This document shows, piece by piece, positions 22,120 to 32,756 of a stretch of DNA of 64,000 nucleotides (its first letter is position 1; the number at the start of each line of letters is the position of its first letter). The stretch is from Ciona intestinalis. Its lineage: Eukaryota; Chordata; Ascidiacea; Phlebobranchia; Cionidae. The notes under the pieces were generated by a model. The model searched no databases and was not told the origin of the DNA. It saw only the letters and a program-made list of their open reading frames with translations. The stretch is taken from NCBI RefSeq assembly GCF_000224145.3, contig NC_020167.2, forward strand, positions 7,685,777-7,749,776, given 5' to 3'. The translations under genes were made by a program, and so were the position numbers.

Positions 22120-25100
22120 ATGGCAGTTTTTGAATTCATTGCAGTTGCCTCTGCCATTGCATCCATCTCCATTCTTATTTTGTGTTTGCCTCGAAAAAAG
22201 TAAGTTTCTCTACAATCCAGACTGCAGAGTATGGCAGGTGCACGCGCGATTTTTTTAAAGACTTTTAGTGATGCACGCCACAATTTGTCCCACGCACGCA
22301 AATTAATTAAAAAAAGAAAAAACTACATATTAAATTAAGTAAGATTTTCTAACTTGGCTTGAAAATGTACATGCAGATTTTTAATGATAGCACGTGCGCA
22401 CACGAAAAAATAACCGTCTTGCACGCGCAAGATCTCGTCAGGAATTGCCATACTCTGCAGACTACTCTACAATTAGTGTATAACTTGACCAAACCAATGC
22501 AATGTAAATTGCAATTGCATAATGTTACCTAAATCACTGCATAATATAATATGCATATGCTTCTTGAAAGAATTGTTTTTTTAAATTGGGTGCTAGTGAA
22601 GAATCTGGTAATACTGCCGCTGGTGACTAGTGAAAATTTTAGTTTTAAAATGTTCCTTACGTCTTCCTGGTACCCGCTGTATAAATTTGTTTCGAAAAAA
22701 ATTGGGCGTTCGTGTAGAAAACTAACTTTGAAAATGCTCGAAAACGTGCTTCGTCACCGTAATTCGCCTGACTTGCGTAAGGTTAAAGATTTATTACGTC
22801 AAAAAAAAATTATACAGCGAGTATCAGGAAGACGTAAGGAACATTTTGAGACCAAAATTTTCACTGGTCACCAGCGGCAGTATTACCGAAGAATCTTCCT
22901 CCCCACCTTATTTGCTAACCACTAACCCCTATAACCACTAACTACTAACTCCTATAACCACTAACCCCCTAACCATCGTCCATCAACACCTAACCCCCTA
23001 ACCTAGGGGTTAGTGGTTAGCATATAAGGAGGGGGGAAGATTCTTCACTAGCACCAAAAATTGTGTTAACGTTACATACCCAAAAAAATTTGTTCTAATA
23101 TTTCAAGGAATTTTGGAGAATCAATGTATAATGCAAACTATATGTCAAACCATTTCTGTCAAACCACATTGTCCTTTTTATAAATAATAATGTGCGCAAA
23201 GGGTTTATCCAAAATGCATGAATTGTTTTTGCTAGAATATTGCAGACAATTGGTGTGATTCAAAATAATATATGGTTGCTAGTGAAGAATCCCCCCTTTG
23301 TTATCTGACTGCTATACGTAACTATTAACTACTAACCTATATAAGCACTAACTTAAACTACCAACCTGTAACACTTATCAGCCTGTAACAGACCTGAGGA
23401 TTCTTCATTATTGTCAATGTATGCAGTGGCCAATGATACCATTATAAACTAACTAAGTAATTTTAAATATGCACAAACTCTTTTAGATCAAAATGCCTAT
23501 ACTTCCGCATTTTGTTGCAGAAAACCAAAAGTGACAGCCACAAGTTACACACCAGCTGCTGAGCTACCAAGTGAGGTACATACACCATCGAACCACCATT
23601 CAGGAAAATCTAATCAAGACCGACCTGCATCATCTGAGACATCAAGTTCCCAACCACAAACCGAGCCGCTCAAAAATGGTGAACATCGACGTCCACATTC
23701 CTCATGTAATTCATCATTTGTTTGATATTTCATGAACGGAACTTGTATTTTTAATTGTAACATTACACAGACATGGGGTGTCAGGGTGGGCAGGTCTACC
23801 CTGGGATTTTCTGCCCTGATTTAATTAATTTGTAAACATTGGAACCAATTTGTTTTATAGAAATGCGCGTTATATCTCTATATAAATATATTCTACCTTC
23901 CATTTTAAAATGTTATGCACCCATCTTGCTATATATGATAGTATATTGCATGTATACTTGTACATATTAAAGTTAATTTGTGATTTTTTACTTCAGCCCA
24001 AATCAGTCATTCCCGTGAGCTACCTCAGTTGCCACAAATGGTTGGCATGGTAACAGACGAGACAAACGATTCATGGAGATCTTCTAACCAGCATACAGCC
24101 GACTCTGTAGGAGATGCAGGTTCTAATGAAGGTTCGAATGTTTGACTACTGTATAGCCTATTTTTACCTCAAGTTAAGAGTATTAGTACCAATTCATCAG
24201 GTTTAATTCAATTAGTAATTAGTTAAGAAGAAACTTACTACTGTATCATAGAATTTTCTTGTTTTTTTATCAGACTCTGTACTAAGTCTTTAGGCTAAAA
24301 CCTTTCTGCTGTGTTAATTGTATTAATCCATATCATGATGTAATAACACATATTATGATGTAATAACCCCAGGTGATGACAGCCCTGATACGCGACATTC
24401 AAGTCCGAGAGGACGGAGGCTACCCACCCCGCCCCCTGAAGGAGAAACTCCTGTTCAACATAGGCAGTCGATAACTTTAAACTTACAGGTCAATTTATAC
24501 ATATGGTACATATATAACCAGTGGCGCAGCCAGGGGGGTTAAGAGTTTTGCAACCCCCCCTTTTAACCCCCCCCTCAAAAAAAAAAATATATATATATAT
24601 TTTTTGATTAAACCCCCATCCCCTTATTTTTTTTCTGGCTGCGCAACTATAAATACCTATACATTTCATGTGTGAAATTAATTTAACGTAGCGGTGAAAT
24701 GTATTGACTATTGAGTAGTGCATTTATCCCATTAATCCGTGAGGCCTTGGCTTACTTTTGATTGGCATGCAACTGTAGTTTACTCATGTCACCCCAGATT
24801 CTGCTAAAAGAATTAAAAACCATGGCGCTTATGCCCTATGGCTTATACAGTCAGAATAGCAAGAAATTTTTGTTAATTATTTTGTTCTTTTAAATTTAAA
24901 ATTTTAATAAAAATTATGTTGTTTTAGTTCAAAAAAATTATGTTTTTTTGTTTTAAAAATTTTGTTAAAATTATGTTGTTTTCTAGGAAGATGACACATA
25001 TGCTAAAGTGGAGGAACCATCCAAAGAAAACCCTGTTCGGCTAAAAATAAAAACTCTTGATATTCCAGAAGGGAGTGGAGATTCCTCATTTTATGCCAAG

Positions 25101-28100
25101 GTGAGTGTTTCATACTTTATATAGAAAAGGGAAAAGGCTCATTTCATACTCATATAATGCTTTCTTAAGGTGGCTGTACACAGTATCCGGATTCCGGAAT
25201 TTGTCTGTTTTGTCTGTTTTGTCTATTTTGTCTGGATTTCGCTGCCGCATTAGGAACTCGGTAATGGGTTTGCATACGACTTTGCACGCGAATTCGCATG
25301 CCGGATACTGTCCATAGCCACCTTTAATCTTTTTCTAAATTTCTTCCTTACACATAGTAGCAAGCCCATATCTACAGTAAAGTTTAGTGTTTATTACTGT
25401 GTAGTGGTTGTGACTGTGGCATAAATTATAGGAAATGAGAGAGGCTCTTTCATCTTAATGTCATGCTCTCTCTATTTCTCCCTTAGTAGTAGGGTGGGGA
25501 AGAGGGGACACCTTAAGCACATACTATCCAAATATCCTGATCGTGTTTTAAACAATTAACAAAGGTCTATGGTAGTCATGAGGTTACGGTTTTGTAATTC
25601 TTTGAATGTTCTTTGTTTACTACCAAATGGGACGAGAAAATGGAATAAAAAGGTGTCCGATTTTTCCCCCCTTCCACTATATGAGACCTTTCCCCCTTAT
25701 ACATAGTTCAAGGGACCCCATGTTCTATGCTTAGGTGAGTGTGTATTGGGCGTGACAGTGGCATACATAGTACAAAGGGGAGAGTCTNNNNNNNNNNNNN
25801 NNNNNNNNNNNNNNNNNNNNNNNNNNNNNNNNNNNNNACCCCCCCCCCAAAAAAAAAATATATATATATATTTTTGAATATTTTTGATTAAACCCCCACC
25901 CCCTTATTTTTTTTTCTGGCTGCGCAACTATAAATACCTATACATTTCATGTGTGAAATTAATTTAACGTAGCGGTGAAATGTATTGACTATTGAGTAGT
26001 GCATTTATCCCATTAATCCGTGAGGCCTTGGCTTACTTTTGATTGACATGCAACTGTAGTTTACTCATGTCACCCCAGATTCTGCTAAAAGAATTAAAAA
26101 ACATGGCGCCTACGGCCTATGGCTTATACAGTCAGAATAGCAAGAAATTTTTGTTAAATATTTTGTTCTTTTAAATTTAAAATTTTAATAAAAATTATGT
26201 TGTTTTAGTTCAAAAAATTTATGTTCTTTTGTTTTAAAAATTTTGTTAAAATTATGTTGTTTTCTAGGAAGATGACACATATGCTAAAGTGGAGGAACCA
26301 TCCAAAGAAAACCCTGTTCGGCTAAAAATAAAAACTCTTGATATTCCAGAAGGGAGTGGAGATTCCTCATTTTATGCCAAGGCGAGTGTTTCATACTTTA
26401 TATAGAAAAGGGAAAGGCTCATTTCATACTCATATAATGCTTTCTTAAGGTGGCTGTACACAGTATCCGGAATTTGTCTGTTTTGTCCGAATTTTGCCGC
26501 ATGCGAAACTCGGTAATGGGTTTGCATACGAATTCGCATGCCAGATACTTTGTACAGCCACATATAGTAGCAAGGGAGCCAATAGGTGCCAAACTTGCAG
26601 GTGGGGTGCAGGGATAGTTCGACATACATTTTTATGAATTAAATCTTATTGATCGTAATGTTTACTGAATAATGAACGCTTTTTGTGAAAATATTTATCA
26701 TATTTTTATGAAATATTTACTTTGGTTGTAATGTTGACTGATTAATCTGGTGCGTGGAATTCTTGTGTTGGTGTGCCCACCCTGCCACCCCAGGTTTGGT
26801 GCCTATAATTGGCTGTGATAGTGGCATACATAGTAGCAAAGGAAGTCTCATTATACTTTATGTCATGCTGCTTCTGCTACTATTGTATTAACCGTAATCA
26901 GCATTGTCTGGAGATTAGTTTGTTTGTATCACTGGGCGCGACCGTCCATATTTGCCCCGCCTAATATAGCATCACGTGTGTAAAGTAAAGTGATTTATAG
27001 TTAGTTTGTGTTCTGTGTACACACACCAAGTTGGCTGCCACCAGGGTACCAATTATGTACTTGTACTTGAAACAAAAGTGAATATTGTTAAAGTGCTTTC
27101 TTGCAATATACACTCCTCACCAAATTTGCTTACCAGCATAGGTGTACTTCTTTTTAATTTCATTTTAATTTTAAAGTTTTACAATTCTTGTCAAACTAAA
27201 TACCAAAGAGAAACTAGTTCAAACAGTTTGTTTGTTATCGTTTTAGCCTTTAAATATCCATGATAGTTATGTAATATAATATATATACGATTAATTAGGG
27301 CTGTTAATGTATATTCTTTAGTTTCCTATACCTCTTAAAAATATTGACCCACAAAACCTGTTTGTAAAAGTTGTAAATCCGGACAGTGACGGTTACTCTT
27401 AATAAAAACCCGGACTCATCCATAAAAATCGGAATATACTTTAACTTTATGCACGTCTATTGGTGCGTAGTATATATTAGTTATAGAGTTCAAACCATGT
27501 ACCAACAGAAGATTACAATTTACGCGGTCATTTCTGATTACATGGTATTGAAGATACCGTTTTAAAATTGGTTGCCCAGATTTTTTAAATACTGTCAACT
27601 GTCCTACCAAACTTTAATTTACCCGATATATTTTAACAGGTGGGAGATGGAGAAGAAAATGATCTTTACGCTCAAGTTGACGATACCACTCTTAAGGTTA
27701 GAGTTCTAATTTATAAATTTAGTCACTTCCACTTTGGAAATTTCACCATTGAATTGCATGCCTTTGTAAAACAATTAAATCAAAGGCAGTATCCCCTCCA
27801 TGTAAAAGGGTCATACATGTCAATCAGATTAACTGACACATTAAAATCAATTGTGAAGGGAATTTGAATGGCTGCAACTCGCTTTTGGCTTCTGTTCCTG
27901 TACCATGAGGCTTAAGACTCCATTGAAAACTATTGTTGTTTATTTTAGATTGTAAGTTTTAGTCAACCAAAATTAGTATGTCTATATTTAGATCTGTCTA
28001 TTGGTTTTCTGTTGTTTTTGGTTTATATTAAAAGTTATTGTTGCCAATGGGCTTAAAACTTTATGAAATTATTGTTTTAGCATATTTATACTTAGATCTG

Positions 28101-31100
28101 GCTTCTGTTTTTTTGTTGTTCTCGGGTTATATTGAAAATTATTGTTGCCATTGCGCTTAAAACTGCATCAAAAATTTTTGTTGCCGCCTTTGCATTGTAA
28201 GCATTATTCAACCGAAATTCATACACTTAAATCTGGCTATTAGTTTTTTGTTGTTTTTTTTGGGTAACATTGAAAATTATTGTTGCCTATGTTACATAAA
28301 AGGAGGCATTATAGTAGTGCTAGACTGCTAGTGTTAATCTTTAACCCTTTGTATTGTATGTCACATTGTTTGTTTGTTTGTTTAGTGATTAACTGTGTTG
28401 TTTTGCATATAACAGTAGGACTCATTGGTTGAATGGTGCCCTGTTAACGACGTGATACATGTTATATCATTATTTTGTATACGCTACTTAATACTGACGT
28501 AGTTACTACTTAATAGTGATATGCTTCTAAATACTATATTTATTAAGTCACTATTGTTTTCTTTTGTGTAAACTATATAATTACATATATTAGAAATATC
28601 AGAAATTTGTATGCTATGCTAAATACTAACATGGTAACTACTTAGTATTATGCAAATAATATCAACCTATATTAAATGGGTCATTTCGCTTTTGTTTTTA
28701 TATTCTACATTAGCTGTAATAATAGGAGGTAGCATATCATTCTGTTCCCTATTTTATAGCGGTGATTTTTTACTTTTTCATCACATATTATTCTTGTTAG
28801 GAATCTATGTAGGTTAAAACTGCATGACCAGCGTCTATATTAAAATTAAAAACATTTTTTTTCTTGGTTATGACAATAGCAGTTTGATAACATCTTTAAA
28901 TTTATTTTTTTGATTAAAATTATTAAAACCACTGTTTGGTATCTTTTATGTGTCGGCCAATTTGAGCCTTTTCACTCAATTCCTTACATTTGTAAGCTCT
29001 GTAAAGCCATATGGTCTGTTTCTTATCTTAACCACTGATGTACTTTGATAAATGTGGGTGATTTCCATTGGTTATCTACATTATTTAAACAGCCGTTTTT
29101 CCTACAATTTTAGTGGGTCGTATTATTTCCGGGGGGTTTGTGGTTGTTGAGTAAATTGATAGAAATATTGTTGTTTTACATTTCACTAGGTGAATAATTT
29201 TAGTTATAGAACATAGCCTATAAAAATACAGTGTAATCGCTTTTATACCCTATCATTGTATCATAACATCAAAATTTAGAATTTATCGGTTATTTAGACA
29301 TACAAAACTATGTGACTTTTAATATTTCGGAATTATCATTAAATATGCTGTAATTTGCAAAAGGAAAGATAAATTATTTGGGAAATATGTTCTTTCACAA
29401 TCATTTATTTATGTACTTTATGACTCTTTAAACTCTATTAACTGTAAACCCATTTTTCAGAACTAATGATTTATAAAGGGGATTTTAAAGTCTTATAAAA
29501 TTTTATGAATCCATATTCTTACAACAATGACAGGTGGGGTATCTATAATTGGATACAAAATAAACACGAACGTCATTATTTTCTCATTCCTTGTTTGCTG
29601 GAATACTGAAAGTAGTTGCTTTTATCTATGGTAACCTATGTTGCCATGGCCTTCTGTGTTTGTATTAGAAAAGGTGATATTGGTATCTTATTGATTTTGA
29701 AAGGGAAAGAGATTTAACAGACATGATTTATACATAGGGTGATGGACTGATGGGTAATAAACATTATGTCATTAATTTATCAGGTTTAGGGTGGGAACTC
29801 CAGTGTTTATTTGTTTATTATTTCATTTTTCTGGTTATTTCGTTCCTGTAAAAAATTTTTTTAGGGAATTTTTCGTTTCTGTAAAAATGGTTATTCGTTC
29901 CTGTAAATTTTTTTTTAGGAAATGACAGTTTGTCTTAACAGTTGTCTGTTTTTTATACCAGCGTCAAATTTGTGATCATTCTTCAAGTTTGCCATTAATG
30001 ATTTTTTTCTGTAGTATTACTTTTTGTAGGCACCGTACATTGAGGTGTTGGTGCCATTCCTGTCAAATCATTGCCACAACCTACTCAAGCCTAATATATC
30101 AACATAGCCTAGGATCCATGGCGTGCCACCCTGCAGCACCTAACATATCAACAATATAGTAATGTAGAATGTTCACTTGAAAAAATGGGCCAATCCTGGT
30201 CTAAACCGTAGAACCCATGGCTTGCCATGCTGCTAGACCTCATTCACACAGAATAGAAAGACATACACCTCGGAAATTCAGCCAACCACAAAGTTACATT
30301 CTTTCGATGTAGTAATTAGAATAGAAATCCATTATAAGCTTCTTTAACGTCAAGGTAAAAATATCTTATTTTTTAATAAAATATTATTTTTTCCAGGATA
30401 ACCCCAAACCTATAGAAGGGGCACACGCGTCTCCCAGCCCCAGCACCCCCCTAAAATCACCTAAACTTGATTCCCCCTCGGACCCCAATTATGCAGGTGC
30501 AGAATACGCAACAATCGACAAACTGAAAAAGTCTGTTGCAAGTATAAAGCGAAAACCAGGTAAGCAGTTCATTAAAATTCATAAAAAGCATAGAGTTTTG
30601 TTAGTCTACTCTTTATATAGTTGCTGTCGGGCATATTATAATTGTATTTTGTCCTTTATGGCAAGAATTTTCACCCTGGTGGAACGACCTGAATAGGCCG
30701 TTAAAAGGACGGTTAGCACATTTTTCTGCCATTTTCCATACAAAGTTAAAGCCTGTGTCATGTCGATGTCCTATGACCATTACCACATAAATACAAGGGG
30801 TCAGGTTTTTAATAGTTTTATAAAAAGTATTCCAATGAATGAAAACTAAAAATGATTTTGTAAAAACAATAAAGAAAATTTTCACTAAAACTCTTTTCTT
30901 GCCTGGTGATCAATATTCATTTTTTTATTACTTCATTAATAATTAATTATTTAAATAATTTTATTCCTCAGCATTAAATGTCAATTCATTAATCACGATG
31001 ATTTTTGCTGAAAGAAAAAAGATTTTTGTTGAGAAAACCTGTAACTTGCCAAGCTCCCTAATTTTTATAAAAAAAAGAAAAAATGGGATGTTTTCCACTT

Positions 31101-32756
31101 CAACTCTATTCTTACCTAGTCAGCAATATTCATTTTTTATTTAAATTTTTATTAATTAAGTAATTTCATTCCCCAGCATCAAGTGAACCTCCAGCCCCCC
31201 CAATCCCCGATCGTAACTTTGATGAGGAGGACTTGGATCCGATGGCTGTGGTCGAGAATCTTCCGTATGTTGACGACGAACTTGAACCCCAGGAGTCGCC
31301 CCCTATACAGGTTGGGTGGTTTGGTGTTTAAAGCGTATCAAACAGAAACAATCATATTTTTGTGTTTTCTATATTTTGAACCATATTGTACAAAAAGTTT
31401 GCTGTAAAAAAATGTACTTATTTGTGTTTACTTGTACCTCAGGAGTCGCCCCCTATACAGGTTGGGTGGTTTACTGTTTGAATTGGAGAAACTAAAATTA
31501 GTAATCTGTAATTTTACTAATTTACCTTTGGGTTTTATTTGTGTTTATTTTCTTTTTTTCAGATAATAACCATATTGTACAAAAGTTTGCTGTATAAAAG
31601 TGTATTTATTTGTGTTTATATTTGAGTTTTTTAGATTATAAACAGTGTTAAAAAAATGTTACTGCATAAAACTATGGCATTTTTTAACATTTGATGTATT
31701 GCATGTATTGCAATTTGCAACCATATCCATGTGCGCCATGACTCTGAAAGTTTAGGAACAATTTTATTTCCATCAGACTTGTACCTTTCCTTGACATGTG
31801 TGTCCCCAAAAAAGAATTATTTGTGTTTATTTCTGTTTTTATATCTTTATTGTGTTCAATTTTGACATATAAAGTGAATTCCCACCCAGGGCCCGATGTA
31901 CGACAAACTTTGCGTTCGTGAAAGTTTGGACCACCTGAGGCAGCGCCAGGAGGTGGAGCAAGAGAGGCAACAAAATTACGAGAATATTTTAAAAGAGCCG
32001 CAAATGAATCCTGGAGATGATTATGCTCAGGTAATCTACATTGTGTTCTGTTACTTCTGCTACCAGGCATAATGTGAATAATTTTGCTACCAAAGTTGAT
32101 GTGAAAAGATGTTAAACACTGTTGTTTAAATTTTTTTTTTTCTGGTCTGGTATTGTTGTTATTTGGGTGAATAATTTTCCTGATACTTTTCCTACCAAGC
32201 ATGATGTGAATACTCTTTTAGCAGCTTATTTGGTATAAAAAACGCAGCATTTCAGCGTTTTTTTTTTTTTGCTACTTCTGCTAATGGCTGTTATTGTTGT
32301 TATTTGGGTAAACAATTTTTCTGTTACTTCCGCTACCAAGCTTAATATGTATAATCTTTTAGTGGCCCATCTGGTATGAAAACGTAATGTATTTCCGATG
32401 TTTCGTCTGCCATTCCAGAAGACTATTGTTTTTTTTTTCGGCTAAATTTTGGCTAATCGGGATTTCAACGTTCTATTCTAGTACATTTTTGCCGAAAAAG
32501 GGGAAATACAAGAAAAATATGCCTGTAAACAACAGTAATATATGTTTTCTAGATTGAGGAGTCCAACCCAGAAGCTTTATACGAGAGCTTGAGTGTCCCT
32601 GGTTCCGCAGATGGTGCGTTTGCTGGGAACCAACAGAATGGTTACGCCTCGATCGAGATACCAGAGATACTGGTCCATAACCCGACACCAGACATTCGTT
32701 TACAACCAAGAAGGCAGCATCATTATGAACAAATCGAACGCAGACCAGAAACGTGA
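22120..32756 (+). CDS. Single-pass membrane adaptor with many tyrosine motifs (PAG1/LAX-like)
   Basis: Ten exons join in phase to 442 residues: 22120-22199, 23521-23705, 23997-24131, 24373-24488, 24987-25100, 27640-27696, 30397-30559, 31177-31310, 31890-32030, 32553-32756. The N-terminus is a short hydrophobic helix (FIAVASAIASISILILCL) ending LPRKK, with no room for an extracellular domain; the rest is a polar tail. Tyrosines lie in motifs YAKV (twice), YAQV, YAGAEYATI, YVDD, YDKL, YENI, YAQI, YESL, YASI and YEQI, suitable for SH2-domain binding after phosphorylation; there are also proline-rich stretches (PTPPPEGETP, PPAPPIP). This layout is that of transmembrane adaptors such as PAG1/Cbp, LAX1 or NTAL, which recruit Src-family kinases, Csk or Grb2. 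Overall identity to PAG1 is not obvious to me, so I give no symbol. The fifth exon is repeated at 26278-26381 past an assembly gap; there the donor is GC instead of GT. Confidence 0.78.
22217..22464. mobile_element. Fold-back element, 248 bp, with perfect 9 bp target duplication
   Basis: The ends are inverted repeats: agactgcagagtatggca on the left, tgccatactctgcagact on the right. The 9 bases CTCTACAAT flank it on both sides (22208-22216 and 22465-22473). It begins 17 bases after the donor of the adaptor gene's first exon. A 9 bp duplication points to a Mutator-like element, but no transposase is present to prove it. Confidence 0.9.
22589..23055. mobile_element. GAAGAATC-type fold-back element, host of a nested insertion
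   Basis: Left end ggtgctagtgaagaatct, right end agattcttcactagcacc. Next to each end are CTAACCACTAACCCCT and its reverse complement AGGGGTTAGTGGTTAG, so without the nested element it would be a near-complete hairpin. Confidence 0.85.
22607..22887. mobile_element. Fold-back element, 281 bp, with perfect 9 bp target duplication, nested
   Basis: Inverted repeats of about 78 bp with few mismatches start ggtaatactgccgctggtga on the left and end with the reverse complement on the right. The 9 bases GAAGAATCT flank both sides (22598-22606 and 22888-22896). It sits inside another fold-back element (22589-23055). The long terminal repeats and 9 bp duplication fit a Mutator-like MITE. The 124-residue open frame across it is not a gene. 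Confidence 0.92.
23275..23418. mobile_element. GAAGAATC-type fold-back element
   Basis: Ends gctagtgaagaatcc and gaggattcttcattat with ACTAACCTATA-like sequence inside. Confidence 0.72.
24519..24650 (+). mobile_element. hAT-type MITE of the same family
   Basis: Left end cagtggcgcagccagg and right end ctggctgcgcaact, with poly-C, poly-A and (TA)n inside. A second copy, cut by the gap, is at 25838-25929 in the duplicated block. Confidence 0.82.
25167..25323. mobile_element. Fold-back element with GGTGGCTGTACACAGTATCC ends
   Basis: Left end aaggtggctgtacacagtat is mirrored by ggatactgtccatagccacc at the right, with TTTGTCTG repeats inside. The second copy of the block carries a shorter version at 26447-26562. 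Confidence 0.75.
25484..25686 (+). mobile_element. 190 bp MITE, copy 5
   Basis: Complete copy in the adaptor-gene intron; the right end is diverged (cccccttccactatat). Confidence 0.87.
25788..25837. other. Assembly gap, 50 N
   Basis: A run of exactly 50 N between two near-identical copies of an exon of the tyrosine-motif adaptor gene. Confidence 0.99.
25838..25929 (+). mobile_element. hAT-type MITE, right part, second copy of the block
   Basis: Same inside and right end as 24519-24650, truncated on the left by the assembly gap. Confidence 0.8.
27697..30396. other. Long adaptor-gene intron
   Basis: An AT-rich intron without recognisable exons. At 27880-28290 a degenerate repeat of about 130 bp occurs three times, with blocks such as TTGAAAATTATTGTTGCC and AGATCTGGCTTCTG. 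At 30100-30262 there is a copy of the ACCCATGGCTTGCCA-type repeat. Confidence 0.65.
30100..30262. repeat. ACCCATGGCTTGCCACGCTG-type repeat
   Basis: Two partial copies of a dispersed repeat with the block aacccatggcttgccatgct and CACACAGAATAGA. Other copies are at 7725-7812, 17880-17945 and 55596-55676, and in reverse (GGTGAGGACCTG..GGCCCATTAC) at 6925-6985 and 43190-43250. Confidence 0.65.
31437..31475 (+). repeat. Duplicate of the end of adaptor exon 8, possible 18 nt microexon
   Basis: The sequence caggagtcgccccctatac, which forms the last bases of exon 31177-31310 with its donor, is repeated about 155 bp downstream, together with flanking intron sequence (ACCATATTGTACAAAA). The copy keeps an AG before GAG and the gttggg donor, so it could be spliced as an 18 nt exon encoding ESPPIQ in frame. 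Confidence 0.6.
31890..32756 (+). other. C-terminal exons with two overlapping ITAM-like pairs
   Basis: Across exons 31890-32030 and 32553-32756 the tail reads YENI, 11 residues, YAQI, 8 residues, YESL. Both spacings meet the ITAM rule YxxL/I-x(6-12)-YxxL/I, so the middle motif can belong to either pair. YASI and YEQI follow at wider spacing. Whether these are used as ITAMs or as independent SH2 sites cannot be told from sequence. Confidence 0.75.
32040..32430. mobile_element. GTAGCAGAAGTAACAG-type elements in an adaptor-gene intron
   Basis: Repeated pieces: TCTGTTACTTCTGCTACCAG, then TTGGTATAAAAAACGCAGC, then CTGTTACTTCCGCTACCAAG and a last TCTGGTATGAAAACG. They look like two or three overlapping insertions. 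Confidence 0.6.

Larger units (their letters stand above)
24560..26575 (+). repeat. Near-identical duplicated block around an assembly gap (adaptor exon 5)
   Basis: 24560-25365 matches 25838-26575 with small differences; 50 N separate them. Each holds the 114 nt exon (24987-25100 and 26278-26381). The exon is symmetric (phase 0 at both ends), so double inclusion would keep the frame and add 38 residues. The gap and the repeat of intron sequence on both sides argue for haplotype redundancy. Confidence 0.78.

Noticed and set aside
22551..22925. Open frame of 124 residues on the plus strand
   Set aside because: It spans the inverted repeats of the 281 bp fold-back element; a frame through a hairpin element with no family match is not a gene.
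25105..25317. Open frames of 70 to 85 residues with VLSVLSILSG-like repeats
   Set aside because: They come from TTTGTCTG repeats inside a fold-back element.
31684..32202. Minus-strand open frame of 172 residues
   Set aside because: It is antisense to adaptor exon 31890-32030 and continues into a dispersed repeat; the plus strand has the splice sites and the tyrosine motifs.
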